Shown: positions 1-8,936 of the stretch, piece after piece
Layout: every line of letters begins with the position of its first letter
How positions within the stretch are numbered: position 1 is the first letter of the stretch
Source of the DNA: JBQTIP01 sp052388025
GTDB lineage: Bacteria; Actinomycetota; UBA4738; HRBIN12
Assembly (NCBI GenBank): GCA_052388025.1
Contig: JBQTIP010000099.1
Coordinates: 1-24,640, forward strand
Direction of reading: 5' to 3'
Length of the DNA stretch: 24,640 nt
Notes under the pieces: generated by a model
Databases searched by the model: none
Told to the model about the DNA's origin: nothing
Seen by the model: the letters and a program-made list of their open reading frames with translations, nothing else
Translations under genes and position numbers: made by a program

Positions 1-29
1 CCTCGCGGTTTCGACTGAAGGAGGATGGG

Positions 30-392
30 ATGGCGAAGCCGGAAGTTAAGAACCTTGATTCTCCGGACGAGACGCGGACCTTCGTTGACAAGGGAAAGGC
101 CGACGTCGTCAAGCTCGGCGGGGTAACGGTGGGGCGGGCTGTCTTTGAGCCCGGCTGGAAGTGGTCAGAGCACGTCAAGCCAATCGCAGGCACTGAATCG
201 TGCCAGTCCTCACACACCGGATACCTCATCTCGGGGCGACAGCACATCGTGATGGATGACGGTACCGAGTTCGACCTCGGCCCCGGAGACGCCTTCGTGA
301 TTCCTCCCGGGCATGACGGTTGGGTGGTTGGTGACGTGCCCGCCGTAGCTCTCGACTTCACTGGCATGGAGCAGTACGCCAAGCGGGCCTGA
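30..392 (+). CDS. Small cupin-domain protein
   Basis: A 120-residue single-domain cupin. After a charged N-terminus comes a typical beta-barrel core: WKWSEHVKP supplies a possible metal-binding His, then SSHTGYLISGRQHIVMDDG, then the second cupin motif GPGDAFVIPPGHDGWVVGD with its PxGH signature. There is no signal peptide or membrane segment, so it is probably cytoplasmic. A strong ribosome binding site (GAAGGAGG at 18-25) sits just before the ATG at 30 and decides the start. Small cupins of this type are common in actinobacteria and usually have no assigned substrate. The gene stands alone before the purine cluster, and nothing in the sequence links it to purines. Family call is firm, function unknown. 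Confidence 0.85.
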   Translation: MAKPEVKNLDSPDETRTFVDKGKADVVKLGGVTVGRAVFEPGWKWSEHVKPIAGTESCQSSHTGYLISGRQHIVMDDGTEFDLGPGDAFVIPPGHDGWVVGDVPAVALDFTGMEQYAKRA

Positions 393-402
393 GAACAGAC
401 TA

Positions 403-420
403 GCCTCGTCGGCCGTTTTT
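403..420 (+). terminator. Weak possible terminator after the cupin gene
   Basis: A 3-bp stem (GCC 403-405 with GGC 411-413, counting G403) is followed by a run of five T at 416-420, rare in DNA this GC-rich. The stem is too short to be convincing alone; the T run and its place just after the stop codon at 392 are the only support. Confidence 0.2.
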
Positions 421-452
421 CTACGTTCGGCTCAATCCGTCGTTCGTCAGCG

Positions 453-486
453 GGCCCTCGAAGGGGCCGGGTGGGGCTCGTAGACT
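453..486 (+). promoter_or_regulatory. Probable promoter of the purine cluster, with an inverted repeat over the -35
   Basis: TAGACT at 481-486 fits a TAnnnT -10 box and TCGAAG at 458-463 is a weak -35 (three of six consensus bases) with a 17-bp spacer. The ATG of purA lies 9 nt after the -10, so transcription would begin at or next to the start codon, giving a leaderless or nearly leaderless mRNA. An inverted repeat, GGCCCT-CGAA-GGGGCC at 453-468, covers the proposed -35 and could be an operator. GAGG at 487-490 could act as a ribosome binding site only if transcription starts further upstream. Inferred from motif spacing. Confidence 0.45.
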
Positions 487-495
487 GAGGCCGTC

Positions 496-1770
496 ATGCC
501 GGCAGCGATCGTGCTCGGGACCCAGTGGGGGGACGAGGGCAAGGGCAAGGCGACCGACTACCTGGCCGACCGGATGGACTTCGTCGTCCGTTACCAGGGT
601 GGGAACAACGCCGGGCACACGGTCATCGCCGAGGGGCACCTGCTCAAGCTGCACCTGATCCCCTCGGGGATCCTGTACGACCACATCACATCGGTGATCG
701 CAGACGGAGTCGTGATCGACCCGCGCGTGCTGCTCGAGGAGATGGACGAGCTGGCATCCCTCGGCGTGGACGCGTCGCGCCTGGTGATCTCCGGCAACGC
801 GCACCTGATCATGCCCTACCACCTCGAGCTGGAGCGCGCTACCGAGCGGTTCCTCGGCAGGAACGCCCTCGGGACCACCAAGCGCGGCATCGGCCCCGCC
901 TACAGCGACAAGGCCGCGCGCATCGGGCTGCGGGTTCAGGACCTGTTCGACGAGAAGATCTTCCGGGAGAAGCTCGACGTGGCCCTGAAGGAGAAGAACC
1001 AGATCCTCACCAAGGTGTACGGGCGCCTGCCGCTCGAGGCCGACCGCGTCGTCGAGGAGTACATGGGATACGCGGAGAGGCTCGAGCCCATCGTTGCGGA
1101 CACGTCGATGCTCCTGTATGAGGGCCTCCGCCAGGGCAAGTACGTGCTGCTCGAGGGCGCGCAGGGCACGCTCCTCGACCTCGACCACGGGACCTACCCG
1201 TTCGTGACGTCCTCGAACCCGGTGGCCGGCTACGCGCTCGCCTCCGCGGGGATCGGGCCGAGGGAGGTCGAGCGGGTCATCGGGATCACGAAGGCGTATG
1301 TCACGCGCGTGGGCGCGGGGCCGTTTCCAACAGAGGATCCGGGTCCCGAGGGCGAGCTGCTCGGCGAGAGAGGGCAGGAGTTCGGGACCACGACCGGCCG
1401 CAAGCGCCGGTGCGGATGGTTCGACGCGGTGCTTGTCCGCTACGCGGCCCGGCTGAACGGACTGACCGAGCTGTTCCTCACTAAGCTCGATGTGCTCTCG
1501 GGCCTTCGGACGCTCAGGGTCTGCACGGCGTACCGGGCGGGCGGCGAGACGTTCGAGGACTTCCCGCCCCATCAGTCGCTCTTCCACCGGGCGGAGCCCG
1601 TCTACGAGGAGCTCGAGGGCTGGGACGAGGAGCTGGATGCGGCGACCTCGTTCGAGGCTCTTCCGGAGGCCGCCCGCAAGTATGTGGACCGGCTCCAGGA
1701 TCTCGCGGGCGTCCCGGTGAGCGTCGTCTCGGTGGGTCCCTCGCGCGAGCAGAGCCTTCCTCTCGCATGA
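496..1770 (+). CDS. purA: Adenylosuccinate synthetase
   Basis: Joins IMP and aspartate using GTP to give adenylosuccinate, the first committed step from IMP to AMP, in the cytoplasm. The 424-residue product has the usual family length. It opens with the glycine-rich phosphate loop GTQWGDEGKGKATDYLA (about residues 8-24), then RYQGGNNAGHTV with the catalytic His, GTTKRGIGPAYSDK, LLEGAQGTLLDLDHGTYPFVTSSNP, and the C-terminal GRKRRCGWFDAV. It is first in the pur cluster, and its TGA overlaps the purD ATG (ATGA, 1767-1770). The start is the first ATG after the -10-like TAGACT. Finding purA at the head of an otherwise IMP-pathway cluster is a mild oddity, and purB further on completes the AMP branch. 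Identity is firm. Confidence 0.98.
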   Translation: MPAAIVLGTQWGDEGKGKATDYLADRMDFVVRYQGGNNAGHTVIAEGHLLKLHLIPSGILYDHITSVIADGVVIDPRVLLEEMDELASLGVDASRLVISGNAHLIMPYHLELERATERFLGRNALGTTKRGIGPAYSDKAARIGLRVQDLFDEKIFREKLDVALKEKNQILTKVYGRLPLEADRVVEEYMGYAERLEPIVADTSMLLYEGLRQGKYVLLEGAQGTLLDLDHGTYPFVTSSNPVAGYALASAGIGPREVERVIGITKAYVTRVGAGPFPTEDPGPEGELLGERGQEFGTTTGRKRRCGWFDAVLVRYAARLNGLTELFLTKLDVLSGLRTLRVCTAYRAGGETFEDFPPHQSLFHRAEPVYEELEGWDEELDAATSFEALPEAARKYVDRLQDLAGVPVSVVSVGPSREQSLPLA

Positions 1771-3041
1771 GGGTCCTCGTCGTCGGAGGCGGCGGCCGGG
1801 AGCACGCCCTCGTCTGGAAGCTGGCCCAGAACCTCACCGTCGATCGCCTCTTCGCCGCCCCCGGCAACGCCGGCATCGCGCGTGAGGCAACGTGCGTGCC
1901 CATCCCGGCCGACGATGTGAAAGCCATCGCCAGCTTCGTCGAGCGGGAGGGTGTCGATCTGACCGTGGTCGGGCCCGAGACGCCGCTCGTGGCCGGGCTG
2001 GCAGACGAGCTGGCCTCGCACGGGCAGCGCGTGTTCGGCCCATCGCGGGCGGCCGCCCGGATCGAGGGATCGAAGGCCTGGGCGAAGGAGCTCTGCGAGC
2101 GCTACGGGATCCCGGCGGCGCGCTCCCGGACGTTCACCGAGCTCGACCCGGCGGTGGAGTATCTGGATGCTTTCGGCCCTCCGTACGTCGTCAAGGCGGA
2201 CGGCCTCGCGGCGGGCAAGGGTGTGACGGTCGCCGAGGACCGGAAGGCGGCCGTCGCGGCTCTCGAGACGAGCCTCGTCGAGCGCGCCTTCGGCGACGCC
2301 GGCTCGCGGGTGCTCATCGAGGAGTTCCTCTCCGGCCGTGAGGTCTCGGCGTTCGCGCTGACCGACGGGCGCGACGTGCTGCCCTTGGTGATGGCCCAGG
2401 ACTTCAAACGCGTTGGGGATGGGGACACCGGCCCGAACACCGGCGGCATGGGCGCCTGCTGCCCGGTTCCGTTCGTCGACGAGGCGACCGTGTCCCGGAT
2501 CTGGGACGAGGTCCTCGTCCGCGCTGTTCGAGCCATGGACTCCGAGGGCGTGCGGTACCAGGGTGTGCTCTACGCCGGGCTGATGCTCACGGTGGAGGGA
2601 CCGAAGCTCCTGGAGTTCAACTGCCGGTTCGGCGACCCCGAGACCCAGGTCGTCGTACCGCGGCTGCGCTCGGATCTCGGTGAGCTCCTGCTCGCTTGCG
2701 TGGAGGGGAACCTCTCGAACTACAAGACGCACTGGTTGCAGGAGACCTGCGTCACGGTCGTCATGGCCTCCGGCGGATACCCCGGCGACTACCGGACCGG
2801 TGTGGAGATCGCCGGGCTGGAGGCAGCGGCCGAGGTGGAGGACGTGATCATCTTCCACGCGGGCACGGACGAGCGACAGGGTAGAGTGGTCACGTCCGGG
2901 GGAAGGGTCCTCTCGGTGAGCGGCCTCGGGGCGACGACGACCGCGGCGGGGGCCCGAGCCTACGAGGCCTGTTCCCGGATCTCGTTCGAGGGCATGCACT
3001 ACAGGAAAGACATCGCGGAGCGCGTGGCGGGGGGAGCCTGA
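1767..3041 (+). CDS. purD: Phosphoribosylamine-glycine ligase (GAR synthetase)
   Basis: Second step of purine synthesis: couples phosphoribosylamine and glycine with ATP to give GAR. The 424-residue protein is a stand-alone, bacterial-size PurD. It begins MRVLVVGGGGREHALVWKL, followed by FAAPGNAGIA, the DLTVVGPETPLVAGLAD segment, the ATP-grasp region (PPYVVKADGLAAGKGVTVA), VLIEEFLSGREVSAFALTDG, the metal and ATP site NTGGMGACCPVP, and EFNCRFGDPETQVVVPRL. The start overlaps the purA stop by 4 bp and the stop shares one base with the purE ATG (TGATG), so translation is probably coupled on both sides. No purM or purN fusion is seen. Identity is firm. Confidence 0.98.
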   Translation: MRVLVVGGGGREHALVWKLAQNLTVDRLFAAPGNAGIAREATCVPIPADDVKAIASFVEREGVDLTVVGPETPLVAGLADELASHGQRVFGPSRAAARIEGSKAWAKELCERYGIPAARSRTFTELDPAVEYLDAFGPPYVVKADGLAAGKGVTVAEDRKAAVAALETSLVERAFGDAGSRVLIEEFLSGREVSAFALTDGRDVLPLVMAQDFKRVGDGDTGPNTGGMGACCPVPFVDEATVSRIWDEVLVRAVRAMDSEGVRYQGVLYAGLMLTVEGPKLLEFNCRFGDPETQVVVPRLRSDLGELLLACVEGNLSNYKTHWLQETCVTVVMASGGYPGDYRTGVEIAGLEAAAEVEDVIIFHAGTDERQGRVVTSGGRVLSVSGLGATTTAAGARAYEACSRISFEGMHYRKDIAERVAGGA

Positions 3042-3514
3042 TGGCGGAGCGAACGCCGCTCGTCGGCGTCCTGGCCGCGTCGCCGTCCGAGCTTGCCGTC
3101 ATGCAGCAGGCCGGCGCGATCCTCGAGAAGCTCGACATCCCGCACGAGATCAGCGTGATGTCGGCCGCGCGCAACCCCGACCTCGTCGACGAGTACGCGC
3201 GGACCGCCTTCGACCGCGGCCTGAAGGTCGTCATCTGCAGCACCGGCATCTCCGGTCACCTCGCTTCCGCGGTCGCCGCGAGATCCGTGATCCCGGTCAT
3301 CGGCGTGCCGATCGCCTCGGACCAGATGGGAGGCCCCGAGGCGCTCTCCATCACGGCCCAGATGCCGAGCGGCGTACCGGTGGCGACCGTCGGGGTCGAT
3401 GCCGGAGTGAACGCCGGCATCCTGGCGGCCGAGATCGCCGGAGTCGGCGACCCGGAGATCCAGGCGCGCCTCTGGCGGTTCAAGGACGACCTGGCCGAGG
3501 GACTGAAGCTGTGA
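3041..3514 (+). CDS. purE: PurE-family protein with altered active-site motifs
   Basis: A 157-residue protein of the PurE family (N5-CAIR mutase or AIR carboxylase), placed between purD and purB. The scaffold is clear: PVIGVPIASDQMGGPEALS aligns with the substrate loop, QMPSGVPVATVGVDAG follows, and NAGILAAEIAG ends the core. The catalytic loops differ from class I enzymes as I know them: GSxSDW has become ASPSEL (Glu17 in place of Asp), SAHRTPD has become SAARNPD (Ala43 in place of the essential His), and GAGGAAHLPG has become STGISGHLAS, keeping His73. It does not match class II motifs either. No purK is nearby. The frame is intact and overlaps both neighbours, so it is not decaying. Family certain; whether it catalyses the normal reaction is open. 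Confidence 0.85.
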   Translation: MAERTPLVGVLAASPSELAVMQQAGAILEKLDIPHEISVMSAARNPDLVDEYARTAFDRGLKVVICSTGISGHLASAVAARSVIPVIGVPIASDQMGGPEALSITAQMPSGVPVATVGVDAGVNAGILAAEIAGVGDPEIQARLWRFKDDLAEGLKL

Positions 3515-4820
3515 TCCCTCGCTACACCCTGCCCGAGATGGCGGCGGTGTGGTCGGATCAAGCTCGGCTCGAGGGGTGGCTCCGGATCGAGCTGCTGGCC
3601 GTCGAGGCCTGGGCGCGCATCGGCAAGATTCCCCCGGAGGACGCGCATGTGATCCGCGAGCGGGCTTCGTTCACCTTGGAGCGGGTCCGCGAGCTGGAGG
3701 CCGTGACCCGGCACGACGTGGCCGCGTTCGTGCAGTGCGTTGGCGAGTCGATCGGTCCGGCCGGACGCTGGATCCACTTCGGCCTGACGTCATCCGACGT
3801 GCTCGACACGGGTCTTGCCCTTCAACTGCGCGCGGCTGCCGATCTCCTCCTCGCGCGGATCGAACGGGTCCTCGCCGTCGCCAAGCGTTCGGCGCTGGAA
3901 CACCGCGACACCGTCATGATCGGCCGAACCCACGGTGTGCACGCGGAGCCGACCAGCTTCGGGCACAAGCTCGCCCTCTGGGCGTTCGAGCTGGACCGCG
4001 ACCGCGAGCGGCTCCGGCGGGCGCGCGAGTGCGTCTCGGTGGGGATGATCTCGGGTGTCGTCGGCACCTACGCGGAGGTTGACCCGCGCGTCGAGGAGTA
4101 CGTTTGCGGCGAGCTCGGCCTCCGGCCCGCCGAGGCGACCAGCCAGGTCGTCTCGCGGGACCGGCACGCTGAGCTCATGACCGCCATCGCGATCACGGCC
4201 TCCTCGCTCGACCTGTTCGCCACCGAGATCCGCCACCTCGCCCGCACCGAGGTCCGCGAGGTTCAGGAGCCGTTCACCGAAGGGCAGAAGGGGTCCTCGG
4301 CGATGCCGCACAAGCGAAACCCCGTACTGTGCGAACGCATCAGCGGCCTTGCGCGAGTCGTCCGGGGGAACCTGCAGGCGGCGCTGGAGAACATCCCGCT
4401 CTGGCACGAGCGGGACATCTCGCACTCCTCGGCCGAGCGGGTCATCCTGCCCGACTCGACGATCGCGCTCGACTTCATGCTCGCGGAGCTCACCGAGGTG
4501 CTCGACGGGCTCCGGGTATACCCGGAACGCATGCGGGCGAATCTCGAGGCGGGCGGAGGGCTCGCGTACTCGCAGTCGGTGCTGCTCGCGCTGGTGGAGG
4601 CGGGCCTGGCGCGCGACGAAGCGTACGGGATCGTCCAGCGCGCGGCCGCGGCCGCCTGGGACGAGGGGAAGGAGTTTCGGGCCGAGCTCGAGCTCGATCC
4701 CGAGGTGGCCGCGCGACTTCCGGCCGACCACCTCGCGGCACTGTTCGATCCGGGGCGCTTCCTGGCGAACCTGGACGTGCTGTTCGATCGCCTCGCCAAG
4801 CTCCCGGTGAGCGAGGACGT

Positions 4821-4824
<4 letters not shown>
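3511..4824 (+). CDS. purB: Adenylosuccinate lyase
   Basis: Releases fumarate twice in purine synthesis: from SAICAR to AICAR and from adenylosuccinate to AMP. The 437-residue product has the normal length. It shows the superfamily features in order: TRHDVAAFVQ, HFGLTSSDVLDT, the catalytic-base segment IGRTHGVHAEP, TSQVVSRDRHAEL, and the signature GSSAMPHKRNP of the fumarase/aspartase fold. The start is a GTG overlapping the purE stop by 4 bp (GTGA, 3511-3514), and the stop overlaps the purC ATG (ATGA, 4821-4824). Lying next to both purC and purA in one cluster fits its two roles. Identity is firm. Confidence 0.98.
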
Positions 4825-5710
<886 letters not shown>

Positions 5711-5714
<4 letters not shown>

Positions 5715-5971
5715 AGCTCCGCTTCGAGGTGATCGTGTCGTTGAAAGAGGAGCTGCTGGACCCACAGGGGAAGGCGGTCGAGGGCTCGCTGCCGACGATG
5801 GGGTGGACCAACGTCTCGGAGGTGAAGGTCGGGAAGCACATCCGGCTCACGGTGGACGCCGAGAGCGTCGAGTCGGCCCGCGAGCAGGTGGAGGAGATGG
5901 CCCGCCGGCTGCTCTCGAACCCCGTGATCGAGGACTTCCGCATCCTCGCGGTCGAGGAGGCCGGCCGGTGA
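5711..5971 (+). CDS. purS: FGAM synthase subunit PurS
   Basis: Small structural subunit that bridges PurQ and PurL in the three-part FGAM synthase. It has 86 residues, the usual size. The N-terminus KLRFEVIVSLKEELLDPQGKAVEGSLPTMG carries the family pattern, and SVESAREQVEEMARRLLSNPVIEDF is the conserved helix and C-terminal strand. It starts with GTG in the purC stop and ends in the GTG of purQ (GTGA, 5968-5971), so the three subunits are made together. Its presence predicts the short PurL seen downstream rather than the fused large form. Identity is firm. Confidence 0.95.
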
Positions 5972-6675
5972 CCCGGACGCCGCGGGTCGGCGTCATCACG
6001 TTCCCGGGCTCGAACGACGACCGCGACGCGCTGCGGGCGATCGAGCTGATGGGGGGCGAGGGGGTCCCGCTCTGGCACGCCGACCCGGACCTCAAAGGGG
6101 TCGACGCCGTGATCCTTCCCGGCGGGTTCTCCTACGGCGACTACCTGCGGACCGGCGCCATCGCCGGGTTCGCGCCGGTGCTGCGGGAGGTCCGGGACTT
6201 CGCCGACCGCGGCGCGCCGGTCGTCGGCGTCTGCAACGGGTTCCAGATCCTTTGCGAGGCCGGCCTGCTCCCGGGCGCGCTGATCCGCAACCGCTCCCTC
6301 CGCTTCGTCTGCCGGGTCGTGAACGTCCGGGTGGAGACGTCGCTCACGCCCCTCACGGCGAGCCTGGTGGCCGGCGAGGTGCTCCAGATCCCCGTGAAGC
6401 ACGGCGAGGGGCAGTTCGTCGCCGACGGGCCATCGCTCGCACGCATCGAGGGGGAGGGGCTCGTCGTCTTCCGGTACTGCGCGCCCGACGGCGCGATCGA
6501 CGACGAGCACAACGTGAACGGCAGCCTCGGGGCCATCGCCGGGGTCCGGAACGAGCGAGGGAACATCGTCGGGCTGATGCCGCATCCCGAGCACGCCGTC
6601 GATCCCGACGTCGGGCCGACCGGTGGGCAGCCGCTGTTCGCCTCGCTCCTGTCCCACGTGCTCGCCGGAGTCTGA
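5968..6675 (+). CDS. purQ: FGAM synthase glutaminase subunit PurQ
   Basis: Class I glutamine amidotransferase subunit that frees ammonia from glutamine for PurL. The 235-residue product begins RVGVITFPGSNDDRD, continues with VILPGGFSYGDYLRTGAIA, and has the nucleophile motif GVCNGFQILCEAGLLPG (Cys89). The His-Glu pair is in MPHPEHAVDP near the C-terminus. The start is the GTG overlapping the purS stop; an open frame runs further upstream through purS but lacks family sequence. purL follows after about 20 bp. Identity is firm. Confidence 0.97.
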   Translation: MTRTPRVGVITFPGSNDDRDALRAIELMGGEGVPLWHADPDLKGVDAVILPGGFSYGDYLRTGAIAGFAPVLREVRDFADRGAPVVGVCNGFQILCEAGLLPGALIRNRSLRFVCRVVNVRVETSLTPLTASLVAGEVLQIPVKHGEGQFVADGPSLARIEGEGLVVFRYCAPDGAIDDEHNVNGSLGAIAGVRNERGNIVGLMPHPEHAVDPDVGPTGGQPLFASLLSHVLAGV

Positions 6676-6694
6676 GGCGCTGGGCGAGGCGCTC

Positions 6695-8887
6695 GTGGAT
6701 CAGTCGCGGCATCGGGCCCTCGGGCTGACCGACGACGAGCTGGAGTCGATCCGGGCGACGCTCGGGCGCGACGCGAACCCCACGGAGCTCGCGATGTACG
6801 CGGCCATGTGGTCCGAGCACTGCTCCTACAAGTCGAGCAAGATCCACCTGCGGCGGCTGCCCACGGAGGGCCCGGCAGTGCTGGTCGGCCCCGGAGAGGA
6901 CGCGGGTGCGGTGGACGTCGGCGACGGCCTGGCCGTGGTCCTCAAGATGGAGAGCCACTCGCACCCCTCGGCGGTCGAGCCGTTCCAGGGCGCGGCCACC
7001 GGGGTCGGGGGGATCGTTCGCGACATCCTGGCGATGGGCGCGCGGCCGATCGCACTGCTCGACCCTCTTCGGTTCGGCCCGCTCTCCAAGGAACGGAACC
7101 GGTTCCTGCTCTCCGGCGTCGTGGCCGGGATCGGCCGGTACGGCAACTCGATCGGAGTGCCGACCGTGGGCGGCGAGGTGGCGTTCGCCGAGCCTCACTC
7201 GGCGAACCCCACCGTGAACGTGATGTGCGTCGGCCTGGCTCGAGCCGACCGGCTGCTGACCGCCGCGCGGCCCGTGACCGAGGGGAGTCTCCTGGTGCTC
7301 ATCGGCGCGGCCACGGGACGCGACGGGATCGGAGGCGTGTCGGTCCTGGCTTCGCGCACCCTGGGAGAGGACGCCGGCGAGAGCCGCCCGAGCGTGCAGA
7401 TCGGCGACCCGTTCGCCGAGAAGCTGCTGATCGAGGCCTGTCTCGAGCTGGCGGACGCCGATCTCCTCGAGGGCCTGCAGGACCTCGGCGGAGCCGGCCT
7501 CACCTGCGCCGTCTCGGAGTCCGCGGCGCGGGCCCGTATGGGCGCCGAGCTGGATCTGGATGCGGTGCCGCTCCGCCAGCCGGGTCTCGAGGCCTTCGAG
7601 ATCCTGACATCGGAGTCCCAGGAGCGGATGCTCGCGATCGTCCGCCCCGACCGGCTCGATGAGGTCCGTGCCGTCTGCGAGCGGTGGGGGCTGGCGCCGG
7701 CCGTCGTAGGGCGCCTGGTTCCCGGCGGCGGGCTCAGCGTGCGGGAGGTCGGTGCGGTCGTCGCCGAGGTGCCGGCCCGCTCGCTCGCCGACGAGGGACC
7801 GGAGTACGACCGCCCGCTCGCGCCGACGCCCGGCCTCGACGATCTGCTCGAGGACGACCCGACCTTCGCGACCGTCACGGCGACACCCCTCGATTCGGTT
7901 ATCGCCGTGTTGGCCTCGCCGAACATCGCGTCTAAGCGTTGGGTGTTCGAGCAGTACGACTCCTTGGTGCAAGGAGGCACGATCGCCGGCCCGGGCGAGG
8001 ACGCCGCCGTGATCCGGATCGATGGAGCGTTGAAGGCGCTCGTCCTCTCGTCGGACGGGAAGGGCAGGTACGGTCACCTGGATCCCTACCTCGGGGCGGC
8101 CCACGCCGTGGCCGAGGCAGCCCGCAACGTCGCCGCGATGGGCGCGACGCCGCTCGCCGTCACCAACTGCCTGAACTTCGGGAACCCGGAACGCCCCGAG
8201 GTGATGTGGCAGTTCTCGGAATCCATCCGCGGGATGTCGGACGCGTGCCTGGCGTTCGGCACACCCGTCACCGGCGGCAACGTGTCCTTCTACAACGAGT
8301 CCGGCGACTCGGCGATCTGGCCGACGCCGATCGTCGGGATGCTCGGGTTGATCCAGGATTACCGGCTGCTCGTGCGGCACGGGTTCCCGGGGCCGGGACT
8401 GCTGGTCTACCTCCTCGGCGAGACCTTCCCGGAGCTCGGCGGCTCGGAGTTCGCGGAGGTCGTGCTGGGGATGGTCTCCGGCCGCCCACCGGCCCTCGAC
8501 CTCGAGCGGGAGCGCGCGCTCCACCTCCTGCTGGTCGAGGGCGCCCGGGAAGACCTTCTCGCTTCCTCCCACGACTGCTCGGACGGCGGGCTCGCCGTCG
8601 CCCTCGCCGAGTCCGCGATCGGGGGCACCGGCTTCGCGCTCACGCTGCCCGGCGACCTGCCCTGGTACGTGACGCTGTTCTCGGAGTCCGCATCCCGGGC
8701 GGTGGTCTCGGTCGCCCCCGAGAAGGCCGAGGCGTTCGAGTCGCTGGCCGGCCGGCACGAAGTCCCGTTCACCCGGATCGGAGAGACCGGCGGCCCGCGA
8801 CTGGTCTTCGATTCGCTCTTCGAGACGACGGTAGAGGAAGCCCGCGCCGCCTACGAGGACGCCATCCCGAAGCTCCTCTCCGGCTGA
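6695..8887 (+). CDS. purL: FGAM synthase large subunit PurL (short type)
   Basis: Uses ATP and ammonia to turn FGAR into FGAM. It has 730 residues from the GTG at 6695, matching the short PurL that works with PurS and PurQ. Features in order: LTDDELESIRATLGRDANPTE, the catalytic MWSEHCSYKSSK (His42), a first ATP-binding half with MESHSHPSAVEPFQGAATGVGG, DLGGAGLTCAVSESA, then the second half with LSSDGKGRYGHLDPYLGA, FGNPERPEVMW, TGGNVSFYNES and HDCSDGGLAVALAE. An in-frame ATG at 6623 would add 24 residues and overlap purQ by 53 bp; I prefer GTG 6695 because conserved sequence begins just after it and GGCGAGG lies shortly before. Start is moderately sure, identity firm. Confidence 0.95.
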   Translation: MDQSRHRALGLTDDELESIRATLGRDANPTELAMYAAMWSEHCSYKSSKIHLRRLPTEGPAVLVGPGEDAGAVDVGDGLAVVLKMESHSHPSAVEPFQGAATGVGGIVRDILAMGARPIALLDPLRFGPLSKERNRFLLSGVVAGIGRYGNSIGVPTVGGEVAFAEPHSANPTVNVMCVGLARADRLLTAARPVTEGSLLVLIGAATGRDGIGGVSVLASRTLGEDAGESRPSVQIGDPFAEKLLIEACLELADADLLEGLQDLGGAGLTCAVSESAARARMGAELDLDAVPLRQPGLEAFEILTSESQERMLAIVRPDRLDEVRAVCERWGLAPAVVGRLVPGGGLSVREVGAVVAEVPARSLADEGPEYDRPLAPTPGLDDLLEDDPTFATVTATPLDSVIAVLASPNIASKRWVFEQYDSLVQGGTIAGPGEDAAVIRIDGALKALVLSSDGKGRYGHLDPYLGAAHAVAEAARNVAAMGATPLAVTNCLNFGNPERPEVMWQFSESIRGMSDACLAFGTPVTGGNVSFYNESGDSAIWPTPIVGMLGLIQDYRLLVRHGFPGPGLLVYLLGETFPELGGSEFAEVVLGMVSGRPPALDLERERALHLLLVEGAREDLLASSHDCSDGGLAVALAESAIGGTGFALTLPGDLPWYVTLFSESASRAVVSVAPEKAEAFESLAGRHEVPFTRIGETGGPRLVFDSLFETTVEEARAAYEDAIPKLLSG

Positions 8888-8922
8888 GGCGAGGGCTCCC
8901 GGGATTCAGCGCGGCCCGGTGT

Positions 8923-8928
8923 TACGAT
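8923..8928 (+). promoter_or_regulatory. Possible internal promoter (-10) before purF
   Basis: TACGAT at 8923-8928 fits a TAnnnT -10 box, and the GTG at 8937 begins 8 nt after it, where transcription would start. No ribosome binding site precedes either candidate GTG and no good -35 is visible. This is the only clear gap between coding regions late in the pur cluster. It suggests that purF and purM can be transcribed separately as a leaderless mRNA. Confidence 0.35.
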
Positions 8929-8936
8929 CCGCTTCG

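Noticed and set aside
393..495. A purine riboswitch before purA
   Set aside because: Only 103 bp separate the genes, the -10 box abuts the ATG, and no riboswitch core is seen.
6353..8758. An 801-codon open frame on the minus strand opposite purQ and purL
   Set aside because: Its Arg/Gly/Asp-rich translation has no domain pattern. It is the usual antisense shadow of a GC-rich gene, and purL is certain on the other strand.
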